From Rufibacter glacialis (GTDB taxonomy: Bacteria; Bacteroidota; Bacteroidia; Cytophagales; Hymenobacteraceae): 64,000 bases of DNA. The DNA lies in the NCBI RefSeq assembly GCF_008271745.1, contig NZ_VKKZ01000021.1, positions 310,001 through 374,000 on the forward strand, in the 5' to 3' direction. Shown piece after piece: positions 9,464 to 17,651 of the stretch (positions are counted from its first letter, which is position 1; every line of letters starts with the position of its first letter). The translations under genes and the position numbers were made by a program. The notes under the pieces were generated by a model. That model did not search any database. It was not told where the DNA came from and was given only the letters and a program-made list of their open reading frames with translations.

Positions 9464-10351
9464 TCAATTACTCAACGTCAGCTGAAAATGGGGCGTGGCC
9501 GAAGTTACGGCGTCACCTTCGCGCTGGTTCGTGCTGATCCATTTGCCCTGGTGGTAGATCCAGCCGTTGGGGCTCTTGTGGTCTGGTCCGTAGCTCCGGA
9601 TGCTGGGTTCATAGGAAACCCGGGCGGATCCTTCCTTCGCCCCGGTTTCAGGGTCTTCGGCCTCATGGCGGTTCTGCTTGAGAATGAGCCACTCAAAGGC
9701 AATGAAAAGTCCCTGCTCAGGGATCTGCAGGTCGTGCTGGCTAACATCCAGAGTGGTGGTGTTGATGCCTTTGCGGGCCAACCCCAGCAGGGGCGTGGAA
9801 AGCAGGCTTTGGTCGGGCTCGCCGTTTTTGCCTACGCGTAGGAGATGCAACTTGAAGGAAGCGTTCTTGAGGTTGCTCAACGTCACCAGTGAAACAGCGT
9901 CCAGGAAAGGGGTGGCGGCATAGCTGGGTTGGTACGGAATGTATTGGGCCACAATCCAGGGGGTGCCGTTGCTCCCGAAGGAATAGTGCGTGTTCCCGTC
10001 CAGCTTGTTCACCACCAGTTTGCTGCGCTTGGCACTTTTCTTCACCGTTACTTCCTTCAACGCCACTGCCGAGGGCGCTAGGCCTATCTTCAAAGTCCCA
10101 GCTGGAATAGTGACGCGGGTTTTCTCGTAGCCCAGGCAGGAAATGATCAGGGTTTTCCCAGTCAGGCCCGGTGCCGTGAAAGCGAACTCGCCTTTCTCTG
10201 AGGAAGTGGTGCCCAAGTTCTCATTCTCTACCCAGATATTGGCGAAGGCGACCGGTTTGTTGGTGGCTTTGTCTGTAATTACCCCTTTAACCTGGGCAAA
10301 GGCCCACCCAGCCAATATTTGGAAGATGAAAAGCAGGACCGTCTGTTTCAT
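9464..10351 (-). CDS. Exported CarboxypepD_reg-like domain protein
   Basis: 295 aa from the ATG at 10351, which opens a clear signal peptide (MKQTVLLFIFQILAGWAFAQ). An upstream in-frame start at 10411 would run through a hairpin and is rejected. Residues 21-105 form a carboxypeptidase regulatory-like/peptidase-associated beta-sandwich (VKGVITDKATNKPVAFANIWVEN, later LIISCLGYEKTRVTI), the module that also starts SusC-type receptors. The remaining 190 residues are unassigned and rich in beta-type sequence, with no TonB box or barrel, so this is probably a periplasmic or surface protein. A strong hairpin lies 25 bases upstream. Function unknown. Confidence 0.75.
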   Translation of the reverse strand: MKQTVLLFIFQILAGWAFAQVKGVITDKATNKPVAFANIWVENENLGTTSSEKGEFAFTAPGLTGKTLIISCLGYEKTRVTIPAGTLKIGLAPSAVALKEVTVKKSAKRSKLVVNKLDGNTHYSFGSNGTPWIVAQYIPYQPSYAATPFLDAVSLVTLSNLKNASFKLHLLRVGKNGEPDQSLLSTPLLGLARKGINTTTLDVSQHDLQIPEQGLFIAFEWLILKQNRHEAEDPETGAKEGSARVSYEPSIRSYGPDHKSPNGWIYHQGKWISTNQREGDAVTSATPHFQLTLSN

Positions 10352-10375
10352 GCCATGTGCGCTTGCGAAGGGTGA

Positions 10376-10417
10376 AGGGTTTTGGGGCAGCTTTTGCAAA
10401 AACTGCCCCAAAACCCT
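10376..10417. repeat. Long intergenic hairpin
   Basis: A 15-bp perfect stem (10376-10390 with 10403-10417) built from AGGGTTTTGGGGCAG and its complement, extended inward by TTTT/AAAA. It lies 25 bases before the minus-strand start codon at 10351 and 67 bases past the end of the DUF3616 gene. No T run follows, so a leader structure is as likely as a terminator. Confidence 0.7.
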
Positions 10418-10483
10418 GAGAGAGAAGTCTTTCCTGTAACGCCGGTGGCGGATGATTATGTATATGCAGTTAGCTATATATTC

Positions 10484-11593
10484 TTACTCGTCTTTGATCG
10501 AAAAGACATCGGCGGTAACAATGTTTTCCTCGGCCTTCCGGTCATCTGTGGGGCTGTCAAAGACCACCAGCAGATGCTCATTGTCAAAAATGCCCAAACC
10601 TTCGGCTTTGTCCCTGCCTGAGGTGGGGCCGCTGCCGTGGTGCACGTCAAATAGATGGTCTAGTTCTTTGCGGTGCACCATCTGCTCGCCTTTTCTGGAG
10701 TTAATCATGGCCTTGGGCCACCGGTAGACGGCGATTGTACCGTCCAGGTCCATGGTAGGGCCAGCCAGCACATACAGGTCATCGCCCTTGATGCGCAGTT
10801 CCCGTATGCCTTTGCCCATCAGGTGCAGGAAATGCTTTTTGTAGAGCAGGCCGTCACCGTTGGTCTTGAGTTGCAGGAACCCTTCTTCCTCGGCCTCTTC
10901 CAGCTCCAGTTCCAGCACCATGGCCCAGCCACGCAGCACGGGTCCGCGCAAACCCATAAAAATGCGGCCTTCCTGCATGTCCAATCCTTCAATGTCAAAC
11001 CCGTTGTCTTTGCCCGGAATGGGCAGGAAGTCTTTGAGGTGTGGGTCTTTCTTGATGGCGTGCATGAGCTGGTTGCCTTCGTGCGCCCCTATGAGTTGGG
11101 CGGCTTTCAGCGTTTTAGAGGGATCTTCCTGGCTTTTGCATTCTTTGGAGAGGGTGAATTCACCGGTGGCGATGTCCTGCACCAGCGGAATACGGGCCAG
11201 CAGATACCGGTTGGCCTCTGAAGCCACCTTGGCCAGGCGCTTGATCTGCTTGTCCACCGATTCCTCTTTGCGGGGCTTCTTGCGTTTGAGGCTATGCGAG
11301 CCCACCAGCCACAGATACCCGCCGCTAACGCCCATGCCTTCAATGTCTATCTCAGAATTCTTGCCGTCGGGCAGGTCTAGGTACTCCGTGAGGTCAAAGT
11401 GCACGTGCTCCCCAAAGGTGTGGTCACCGGTTTTCTTCAGGCGCTCCAGGGTGGTCTGTTCGTCGCAGCTGAGCCAGAGGTAGTCGCCGGTGCGCAGAAC
11501 GGTAGACAGGCCGTCGCGCACGTGCTTGCCGGTGGTTGTGATGCTGTGGGTGGGGTCAAAGTGCAGTTCAACCGTGAACGAAGGGCTTTTCAT
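10484..11593 (-). CDS. DUF3616 domain protein
   Basis: 369 aa from the ATG at 11593 (MKSPSFTVELHFDP); the frame opens at 11641 but those residues are not typical. The sequence has the DUF3616 layout: repeated beta strands with DIEGMGV (near 100), FDIEGLDMQEGRIFMGLRGPVLRGWA (middle) and KAEGLGIFDNEHLLVVFDSP (end), which suggests a beta-propeller. There is no signal peptide. The biochemical role of the family is unknown; its members resemble esterase-like phytase or strictosidine-synthase propellers. Monocistronic by spacing. Domain assignment is from memory of family motifs. Confidence 0.75.
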   Translation of the reverse strand: MKSPSFTVELHFDPTHSITTTGKHVRDGLSTVLRTGDYLWLSCDEQTTLERLKKTGDHTFGEHVHFDLTEYLDLPDGKNSEIDIEGMGVSGGYLWLVGSHSLKRKKPRKEESVDKQIKRLAKVASEANRYLLARIPLVQDIATGEFTLSKECKSQEDPSKTLKAAQLIGAHEGNQLMHAIKKDPHLKDFLPIPGKDNGFDIEGLDMQEGRIFMGLRGPVLRGWAMVLELELEEAEEEGFLQLKTNGDGLLYKKHFLHLMGKGIRELRIKGDDLYVLAGPTMDLDGTIAVYRWPKAMINSRKGEQMVHRKELDHLFDVHHGSGPTSGRDKAEGLGIFDNEHLLVVFDSPTDDRKAEENIVTADVFSIKDE

Positions 11594-11754
11594 AGGTCTT
11601 TTTATTCTAGGGAGTGAAAAGACAGGCTCCATGGCCTGCAAAGAAGTAGTTTACGAAGGTTTCCTGAAAAACAGCCCATAAACCCGCAAAGACCTTTTGA
11701 GATTCCGTGCTCTTTCTATCAAGAGTTCAGGTAACGGTACTCCTAGGAACAACC

Positions 11755-11782
11755 GTAGAGACAAGGCATGCCTTGTCTCTAC
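11755..11782. repeat. 28-bp perfect palindrome
   Basis: GTAGAGACAAGGCA (11755-11768) is followed directly by its exact complement to 11782. It sits in the 280-base gap upstream of the DUF3616 gene and looks like a dispersed palindromic repeat rather than a terminator, having no T run. Confidence 0.7.
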
Positions 11783-11822
11783 CCCTCACCGGCTATGCGT
11801 AGCAAGCACTTATCTTCACAAG

Positions 11823-11852
11823 AAAAGCCGCCCCTGTTTAGGAGCGGCTTTT
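11823..11852 (-). terminator. Intrinsic terminator of the lipoprotein gene
   Basis: 12-bp stem with one mismatch (11823-11834 with 11841-11852), AAAAGCCGC type, six-base loop. It lies 21 bases beyond the stop codon of the minus-strand gene. Confidence 0.8.
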
Positions 11853-11873
11853 ATGAAATAAGGCTGAAAACGA

Positions 11874-12758
11874 TTATTTCGCCAGGGTGATCTTGCGTTC
11901 CACCGTATTATACGGACCAGGAATCACTTGGCCGTTGTTGTCAATCAGTTCCAGCTTGAAGGTGTTTTCGCCCATGGGCAATCCTTCTACCAGGTACGGC
12001 AACCACTGGTCTAAGATGAACTCGTTGCCGTTGATGGTGGCGCGCACCTTGTTGCCGTCTTTGGCTAACTTAGTGTTCACCAGGTAGAAGTCCAGCATAA
12101 TTTTGCGGGTGTCAGCGCCTTTGTACTCGCCTTTGGGGCGGCTGTAGAAGAGGTGCTGGCCATTCTCGTCAAACTTCTTGGCGCTGTTGGTGGCGTTGCC
12201 CACGTTGATCACGCGCAGGTCATAGGCATCATCGTGCTTGATGCTTTCATGGTACGAGCGGGAAAGGAACGACAAAACCACGTGCTGGCCCGGCTTGATG
12301 GCTTTCTTGAACGATGGTTTGTAATGCGCGGTGTATGGCTCGTTGTCTACGATGTTGTGGATGTGCTGACCTTCTTTGGAGTTGGCGTGCTCATGGGAAC
12401 CGGCGTCTGAGGTCTGCTGGCTCAGTTGGTAGTTTTTCACCTCATAGGCGAACTGCACAGAGTCGCCGGTGACCTTGGCGTTCTTCTCCGGTTGTTTCAG
12501 GTCCAGGTCGGCATCCGGGAAATCCACGGAGTTGCTGTAGGAGTATATTTTGAGGCCCCCTTTCTCCATAGGCGTACCCATAGAACCCTGGTGCTGTACT
12601 CCGGCGGTATCATTGGCCATGCCAGAGTGATCCGCCATGGCGGTGGTGTCTGCTACCGGTGCATCTCCCTCAGCAGTAGTTTCAGCGCGTTTTCCGTCAC
12701 AGGCAGCGGTCAGAAGCATGGCTGCCACCGCTACAAAAGACAAGTGTTTCTTTTTCAT
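11874..12758 (-). CDS. Putative lipoprotein, His-rich middle, unknown function
   Basis: 294 aa. MKKKHLSFVAVAAMLLTAACDGK is a lipoprotein signal with the lipidated Cys at about residue 20. A low-complexity Asp/Ala/Thr/Met segment (about 25-65) links to a beta-rich domain. The middle has several His residues (SHEHANSKEGQHIHNIV, then HYKPSF and HVVLSFLSRSYHESIKHDD), and the C-terminal third resembles the beta-sandwich of periplasmic copper-handling or FixH-like proteins (inference). It is divergent from the 2OG-Fe(II) oxygenase gene, and a TATCTTTG -7 box lies 35 bases upstream. A metal-related role is possible but not shown. Confidence 0.7.
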   Translation of the reverse strand: MKKKHLSFVAVAAMLLTAACDGKRAETTAEGDAPVADTTAMADHSGMANDTAGVQHQGSMGTPMEKGGLKIYSYSNSVDFPDADLDLKQPEKNAKVTGDSVQFAYEVKNYQLSQQTSDAGSHEHANSKEGQHIHNIVDNEPYTAHYKPSFKKAIKPGQHVVLSFLSRSYHESIKHDDAYDLRVINVGNATNSAKKFDENGQHLFYSRPKGEYKGADTRKIMLDFYLVNTKLAKDGNKVRATINGNEFILDQWLPYLVEGLPMGENTFKLELIDNNGQVIPGPYNTVERKITLAK

Positions 12759-12792
12759 AGTATATGTTTTCGTATTAGTACGTAGAATGTTT

Positions 12793-12800
12793 CAAAGATA
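12793..12800 (-). promoter_or_regulatory. Putative -7 promoter box (TATCTTTG)
   Basis: On the minus strand this reads TATCTTTG, matching the Bacteroidota TAnnTTTG -7 element, 35 bases before the lipoprotein start codon. No convincing -33 TTTG was seen. Confidence 0.5.
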
Positions 12801-12860
12801 GAAATTTCGTAACTTGCCACGAATTCATAATGACTTTTAATCACACGTCAAGACAGGTTT

Positions 12861-13832
12861 ATGAGCGATAAATTATTGGAAGAAATCCCTTCTCTGGACT
12901 TAGCCGATTTCACCTCCGGCGACCCTGCACGCAAAGCCGCCTTTGTGAAGGCGATGGGCGATGCGCACCAGAATATTGGCTTTGTGGCGTTGAAGAACCA
13001 TGGCTTGAGTGATGACTTGACCGAGCGGCTGTACGCGGCCATCAAGAAGTTCTTCGCCCTGCCAGATGACGTAAAGCAGAAATACGAAATACCGGGGCTG
13101 GCGGGCCAACGCGGCTACGTGGGCAAAGGCAAGGAGCACGCCAAAGGCCGCAACACCGGTGACCTGAAAGAGTTCTACCACGTGGGCCAGGAAGTAACCG
13201 ACAACGACCCCATCAAAGAAGAATACCCAGATAACGTATGGCCAACAGAGGTTCCTGAGTTCCAGGAAGTCGCCTTAGAGGCCTACAAGCGCCTGGAAGC
13301 CGCCGGCAAGCAGGTTTTGAAAGCCCTGGCCATTTACCTGAACCTGCCTGAGGATTACTTTGACGCCAAGGTACATAACGGGAACAGCATCCTGCGGCCT
13401 ATCCATTACTTCCCTATTGAGAACCCAGACGCGGTTCCCGCTGATGCCGTACGCGCCGCCGAGCACGGTGACATCAACCTGATCACCTTGCTCATGGGCG
13501 CCTCTGCTGATGGCCTGCAGGTGCTTCGCCGCGATGGCAAGTGGATCCCTATCACGGCCCTGCCCGAGCAGGTGATCGTGAACGTGGGTGATATGTTGTC
13601 GCGCCACACCAACAACAAGCTAAAGTCTACCATCCACCGGGTGGTGAACCCGCCACGGGAGCTGATGAACACGTCCCGTTTCTCCATTCCGTTCTTCATG
13701 CACCCACGTTCTGAGATGGACCTGACCTGTCTGGAAGGCTGTATTGATGCCCAAAACCCGAAACAGTTCCCAGACATCACCGCCGGCGATTTCCTGAACG
13801 AGCGTCTGGTGGAACTGGGATTGAAAAAATAG
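12861..13832 (+). CDS. 2-oxoglutarate/Fe(II)-dependent oxygenase, isopenicillin N synthase family
   Basis: 323 aa. The N-terminal DIOX_N-like region (about 8-120: IPSLDLADF, then GFVALKNHGLS and RGYVGKGKEHAKG) leads to a jelly-roll oxygenase domain. The Fe ligands are visible as HGD in EHGDINLITLL and the distal His in STIHRVV, with the 2-oxoglutarate-binding RFSIPFF. The family couples O2 and usually 2-oxoglutarate to hydroxylation, desaturation or ring closure; the substrate is unknown. No signal peptide, so cytosolic. It stands alone, closed by a strong terminator. A TAACTTGC element at 12810-12817 could be its -7 box. Confidence 0.85.
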   Translation: MSDKLLEEIPSLDLADFTSGDPARKAAFVKAMGDAHQNIGFVALKNHGLSDDLTERLYAAIKKFFALPDDVKQKYEIPGLAGQRGYVGKGKEHAKGRNTGDLKEFYHVGQEVTDNDPIKEEYPDNVWPTEVPEFQEVALEAYKRLEAAGKQVLKALAIYLNLPEDYFDAKVHNGNSILRPIHYFPIENPDAVPADAVRAAEHGDINLITLLMGASADGLQVLRRDGKWIPITALPEQVIVNVGDMLSRHTNNKLKSTIHRVVNPPRELMNTSRFSIPFFMHPRSEMDLTCLEGCIDAQNPKQFPDITAGDFLNERLVELGLKK

Positions 13833-13849
13833 TTTGTTTTCAGACTTTC

Positions 13850-13881
13850 GGAAAGGAGCCTTTTGGGCTCCTTTCCTTTTT
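13850..13881 (+). terminator. Intrinsic terminator after oxygenase gene
   Basis: Perfect 11-bp stem (13850-13860 with 13866-13876; GGAAAGGAGCC and complement), a five-base loop and a following T run. Confidence 0.9.
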
Positions 13882-13931
13882 ACTTCCCTTTTAGAAAACA
13901 GGCCTAAAACCACATCCAACCCTCCGTTAAC

Positions 13932-15107
13932 TTGCGCCCTCGTAATTATCTCTTCCTGAAAGATGTAGGCTCCCTCTCGCTCACGGCGTTTGGCGGCCCC
14001 CAGGCGCATATTGCCATGATGCTGCGTCTGCTGGTAGAGAAACGGGGCTATATCAGTGAGAAGGAACTGCTGGAACTGAACGCGCTCTGCCAGATTCTGC
14101 CCGGGCCTTCCTCCACCCAAACCATTACCGCCATCGGGTTCAAGGTGGGCGGCCCCAATCTGGCGTACCTCACGCTCCTGGTCTGGATTGCCCCCGCCGC
14201 CCTGATCATGATTGCGGCGGCTTTGATTATCTCTTTCCTGGAAGGTAGAGGCGCGCCCTTGGGGTTCACGCGTTTCATTCAGCCCATGGCCGTGGGCTTT
14301 GTGGCCTTTGCCGCCTGGCGCATCAGCTCCAAAGTGGTGCACACCAAAGGTGGCATCGTGATCATGGTGATCTCGGCTATTTTGGCTTTCTTTTTCCGGT
14401 CGCCTTGGGTGTTCCCGGTGCTGCTGCTCATTGGCGGAAGCCTGACGGCCCTCCGGTTTCAGCAACAGCCTGTGCTGGAGAAAAAACCCATGAAGGTAGA
14501 ATGGGCTAATTTCCTGCTGTTTCTGGGGGTTCTCATTGCCGCAGCCTTACTAGGGCGGTTTACCCAACTGCGGGCGGTGCTGCTGTTTGAGAACTTCTAC
14601 CGGAACGGCAGCCTCATCTTCGGGGGTGGCCAGGTTTTGATCCCGGTGATGTACACCGAGTTCGTGGTATTCAAAGGCTACCTCAACTCCAAGGAATTCC
14701 TCTCTGGCTTTGCCTTGGTGCAGGCCTTGCCCGGCCCGGTGTTCTCTTTCTGCTCTTACATTGGCACCTTGGCCATGCGACCTTACGGGTGGGGTGGCCA
14801 GCTTCTGGGAGGCGTGGTTTCCACCATTGCCATCTTCCTGCCCGGCACCTTCCTTATCTTCTTCGTGATCCGGTTCTGGGAAGAACTCCGGAAGTACCGG
14901 GTCATCCAGGCCTCTCTGGAAGGAGTCAATGCCGTGGGCAGCGGTATGGTCTGCGCGGCGGCCATCATGCTCTACCACCCCATTGAGAATACGCCCTATA
15001 ACTTCGGGTTGGTGGTGCTCACCTTTGCGCTGCTGCAATGGACCAAGATCCCGGCCCCGGTCCTTATCCTAACCGGTTTGGTGGTAGGGCTGATCTTCCC
15101 TAATTAA
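13932..15107 (+). CDS. chrA: Chromate transporter family (CHR) membrane protein
   Basis: 391 aa, very hydrophobic, about 10-12 membrane spans. It has the two homologous CHR halves: LTAFGGPQAHIAMM with LNALCQILPGPSSTQ in the N-terminal half, and FGGGQVLIPVMYTEFV with GFALVQALPGPVFSF in the C-terminal half. CHR proteins export chromate or related oxyanions; many genomic members are annotated this way without a chromate test. The only start that keeps the first motif is the TTG at 13932, yet TAACTTGC at 13929-13936 looks like a -7 box, so the true start is uncertain. It follows the oxygenase terminator closely. Confidence 0.8.
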   Translation: MRPRNYLFLKDVGSLSLTAFGGPQAHIAMMLRLLVEKRGYISEKELLELNALCQILPGPSSTQTITAIGFKVGGPNLAYLTLLVWIAPAALIMIAAALIISFLEGRGAPLGFTRFIQPMAVGFVAFAAWRISSKVVHTKGGIVIMVISAILAFFFRSPWVFPVLLLIGGSLTALRFQQQPVLEKKPMKVEWANFLLFLGVLIAAALLGRFTQLRAVLLFENFYRNGSLIFGGGQVLIPVMYTEFVVFKGYLNSKEFLSGFALVQALPGPVFSFCSYIGTLAMRPYGWGGQLLGGVVSTIAIFLPGTFLIFFVIRFWEELRKYRVIQASLEGVNAVGSGMVCAAAIMLYHPIENTPYNFGLVVLTFALLQWTKIPAPVLILTGLVVGLIFPN

Positions 15108-15199
15108 GTTTGTTTTCAGCTCCATTTCTGAGAATGAGGGCAAAAACTGGTGTGAATTGAGAGAAAGCGCCCAAGTCCGAAGAGGAGTACCAGCAGAGC

Positions 15200-15438
15200 A
15201 ATGTAGCGTCGTAATACCATTACGACGTGTTTCCATGGAACAAGCAGCTTCCTTTAAAAAAGCAGCTTTCTTTCCAACAGACCAGCTTTCCAGGATAGAA
15301 ACATCTCTTTGGGAGAAACATTTTAAGCAGCCCTCCTCTATAAAAGACCCGCATTTAAACGCCCAGGTCAAGTTCTCACGTTCTTGGGGCCTTTCTGCTG
15401 CGTAGAACCACGCCGTAATGGTATTACGACGCTACATT
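15200..15438. repeat. MITE-like inverted-repeat element, 28-bp ends
   Basis: The left end (15200-15227) and right end (15411-15438) are inverted copies with one mismatch. Each end is built around its own palindrome CGTCGTAAT-ACC-ATTACGACG (15207-15227 on the left). The 183-base interior has no convincing ORF. The layout recalls a non-autonomous mobile element, but no target-site duplication was identified. Confidence 0.6.
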
Positions 15439-15473
15439 TTCGGCTCCTTTTCGTGTAAACCATCTGGAAACGG

Positions 15474-15508
15474 AAAGCCCTGTGCAGGCGAACCTTGCAC
15501 AGGGCTTT
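15474..15508. terminator. Bidirectional terminator between chrA and rfbA
   Basis: Perfect 13-bp stem (15474-15486 with 15496-15508; AAAGCCCTGTGCA and complement) with a nine-base loop. It lies 28 bases past the rfbA stop and downstream of convergent chrA. Confidence 0.85.
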
Positions 15509-15535
15509 GATGGATTCTAAACCGTTTCTGCTGGA

Positions 15536-16411
15536 TTACAAGCTTGCTTGCTCCTTTAAGACGCTTAACAGATAGTCACCGTAGCCGCTTTTGCGAAGGG
15601 GCTCTGCCACGCGCTGTAATTGCTCGGCGTTGATGAAGCCCATGCGGTAGGCCACTTCTTCAATGGAACCGATCTTCAGGCCTTGGCGCTCTTCAATCAC
15701 CTGTACAAACGTGGCGGCCTGCATCAAGGACTGGATGGTACCCGTGTCTAACCAGGCTGTTCCGCGGTCCAGGATGCCTACTTTCAGTTTACCTTGGCGC
15801 AGGTATTCCTTGTTCACATCGGTGATTTCGTACTCTCCACGTGGGCTGGGCTCCAGGTTCTTGGCGATCTCTACCACATCATTGTCATAGAAATAGAGGC
15901 CAGGAACCGCGTAGCTGGATTTAGGTTGCTTCGGCTTTTCCTCAATGGAAATGGCGTTCATGTGCGCATCAAACTCCACTACACCGTAACGCTCTGGGTC
16001 TTGCACGTGGTAAGCGTACACCACACCCCCTTCAGGATTATTGTTGGCCTGCAGGAGCTTGCTCATGCCGGAGCCGTAGAAGATGTTGTCGCCCAAGATC
16101 AGGGCCGCTTTGTCATTGCCAATGAAATCTGCGCCTAACACGAAGGCCTGGGCCAGACCGTTAGGAACTTCCTGCACCTGGTAGCTGAAATTACAGCCAA
16201 TCTGACTACCATCGCCCAACAAGCGCTCGAACATGGGCAGGTCGTGTGGGGTGGAGATAATCAGGATGTCTTTAATGCCGGCCAGCATGAGCGTAGACAG
16301 CGGGTAATAGATCATGGGCTTGTCATACACGGGCATCAACTGCTTGCTGACAGCGAGCGTGAGCGGGTGTAATCTGGTGCCTGAGCCTCCGGCTAGAACA
16401 ATTCCTTTCAT
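15536..16411 (-). CDS. rfbA: Glucose-1-phosphate thymidylyltransferase
   Basis: 291 aa from the ATG at 16411 ([18 protein letters not shown]), the universal start of the family; the longer frame to 16450 overlaps the upstream epimerase gene. The nucleotidyltransferase signature GGSGTRLHP and the substrate segments [29 protein letters not shown] and ISIEEKP are intact. It makes dTDP-glucose from dTTP and glucose-1-phosphate, feeding RfbB in the same operon. Last gene of the minus-strand sugar operon, four bases after the epimerase stop. RfbC and RfbD are not in the window, so the final dTDP sugar cannot be named. Confidence 0.95.
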   Translation of the reverse strand: MKGIVLAGGSGTRLHPLTLAVSKQLMPVYDKPMIYYPLSTLMLAGIKDILIISTPHDLPMFERLLGDGSQIGCNFSYQVQEVPNGLAQAFVLGADFIGNDKAALILGDNIFYGSGMSKLLQANNNPEGGVVYAYHVQDPERYGVVEFDAHMNAISIEEKPKQPKSSYAVPGLYFYDNDVVEIAKNLEPSPRGEYEITDVNKEYLRQGKLKVGILDRGTAWLDTGTIQSLMQAATFVQVIEERQGLKIGSIEEVAYRMGFINAEQLQRVAEPLRKSGYGDYLLSVLKEQASL

Positions 16412-16415
16412 GGTC

Positions 16416-17423
16416 TTATTTCTGGTTGTAGATAAAGTCTTGGTTATCACGGAACCAGGCCAAGGTTCTCTGCAGACCTTCCTGGATTCTGATTTGAGGG
16501 TTGTAGCCCAACAGGCGTTGCGCTTTGGAGATATCAGCTAAACTATCTCTGATGTCACCGGCGCGCTCAGGACCGTATTCGGCCTGGACGTCCACGCCGG
16601 CTTCTTCTTTCAGGATGTTGAACAGGTCGTTTAAAGAAGTACGGTCGCCTACCGCAATGTTGTAGACCTGGTTGATGGCCTCTGGGTTCTCTACCAACGC
16701 CGCACGGATGTTCGCTTCCACGCAGTTCTCCACGAAGGTGAAGTCACGGGTCTGCCCGCCGTCACCGTTCATTCTGGGACCGCGGTTGTTCAACACGGCA
16801 TCAACAAACAGGGGAATCACGGCCGCATAGGCGCCGTTCGGGTCCTGGCGCGGCCCGAAGATGTTAAAGTACCGTAGCCCGATAATTTCCATGCCATAGG
16901 TCTTGCCAAATACATCGGCATAGAGCTCATTGGCATATTTGGTCACGGCGTAAGGAGAAAGCGGCTTCCCGATCTTGTCTTCCACCTTGGGCAGAGACTT
17001 GCTGTCACCGTAGGTAGAGGAAGAGGCGGCATAGACAAAACGCTTCACGTTCTGCTCTTTGGCGGCCATGAGCATGTTCACGAAACCACCTACATTTACT
17101 TCATTGGAGGTAACCGGGTCTTTCACGCTTCTGGGCACAGAACCCAGCGCAGCCTGGTGCAGCACCACATCCATGCCTTCACAGGCTTTCATGCAGGCGT
17201 TCAGGTCCCGGATGTCCCCTTCCAGCACTTCCAGCCGGTCATTGTCCTGAAATGCCCGCAGGTTCTTGTGGAAGCCATTGGAATAGTCGTCCAGCACACG
17301 CACTTTCTTGGCGTTGTACTTCAGGAGGTATTCTACTAAGTTGGAGCCAATGAAACCCGCTCCGCCGGTTACTAAAAAGGAAGTCTGCTCTAAAGAGCCG
17401 TTATGGAATGGATGTTCGTACAC
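16416..17423 (-). CDS. NAD-dependent sugar epimerase, WbpP/TviC-like (UDP-GlcNAc 4-epimerase type)
   Basis: 335 aa SDR enzyme. The Rossmann motif [19 protein letters not shown] starts near residue 16. The catalytic set is present: Ser/Thr in AASSSTYGD and YxxxK in [25 protein letters not shown] is typical of the UDP-GlcNAc/UDP-GlcNAcA 4-epimerase branch (WbpP, TviC). It would interconvert gluco- and galacto-configured UDP-HexNAc or its uronic acid, matching the UDP-sugar dehydrogenase upstream. Substrate is inferred. It is separated from rfbB by 228 bases that carry a hairpin, and four bases separate it from rfbA. Confidence 0.85.
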   Translation of the reverse strand: MYEHPFHNGSLEQTSFLVTGGAGFIGSNLVEYLLKYNAKKVRVLDDYSNGFHKNLRAFQDNDRLEVLEGDIRDLNACMKACEGMDVVLHQAALGSVPRSVKDPVTSNEVNVGGFVNMLMAAKEQNVKRFVYAASSSTYGDSKSLPKVEDKIGKPLSPYAVTKYANELYADVFGKTYGMEIIGLRYFNIFGPRQDPNGAYAAVIPLFVDAVLNNRGPRMNGDGGQTRDFTFVENCVEANIRAALVENPEAINQVYNIAVGDRTSLNDLFNILKEEAGVDVQAEYGPERAGDIRDSLADISKAQRLLGYNPQIRIQEGLQRTLAWFRDNQDFIYNQK

Positions 17424-17651
17424 GGGGTGATTAATTACGAATTAGGAATTAAGAATTAGGAAGGGTTTCAAGGCTACTTTGGGCAAAACAGCTCTTAAAC
17501 ACTGGTCTGCCTTTAGTTTCCCGCCCTACCCCCAGCCTGAATAAACCATCTGCGGAAGAGACTATTGGTTTGGCTGCAGGTGGTATAAGCAAGAAGTGCG
17601 TTTAAAAGCCATTTCTCTGGAAACAGCCTTCAAACGCACTTCTGTTTTTGG
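17424..17651. other. Intra-operon spacer with short repeats and a hairpin
   Basis: Contains a short direct repeat of GAATTAGG-type units (about 17436-17461) and, at 17592-17643, a hairpin with a perfect 12-bp outer stem (AGAAGTGCGTTT and complement) just beyond the rfbB stop. The hairpin could cut transcription between rfbB and the two distal genes. Confidence 0.6.

Larger units (their letters stand above)
15108..15535. other. Intergenic region with inverted-repeat element
   Basis: 428 bases between the convergent chrA and rfbA genes. It contains a hairpin-family relic next to the chrA stop, the inverted-repeat element at 15200-15438 and a bidirectional terminator at 15474-15508. Frames in it do not look coding. 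Confidence 0.6.
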
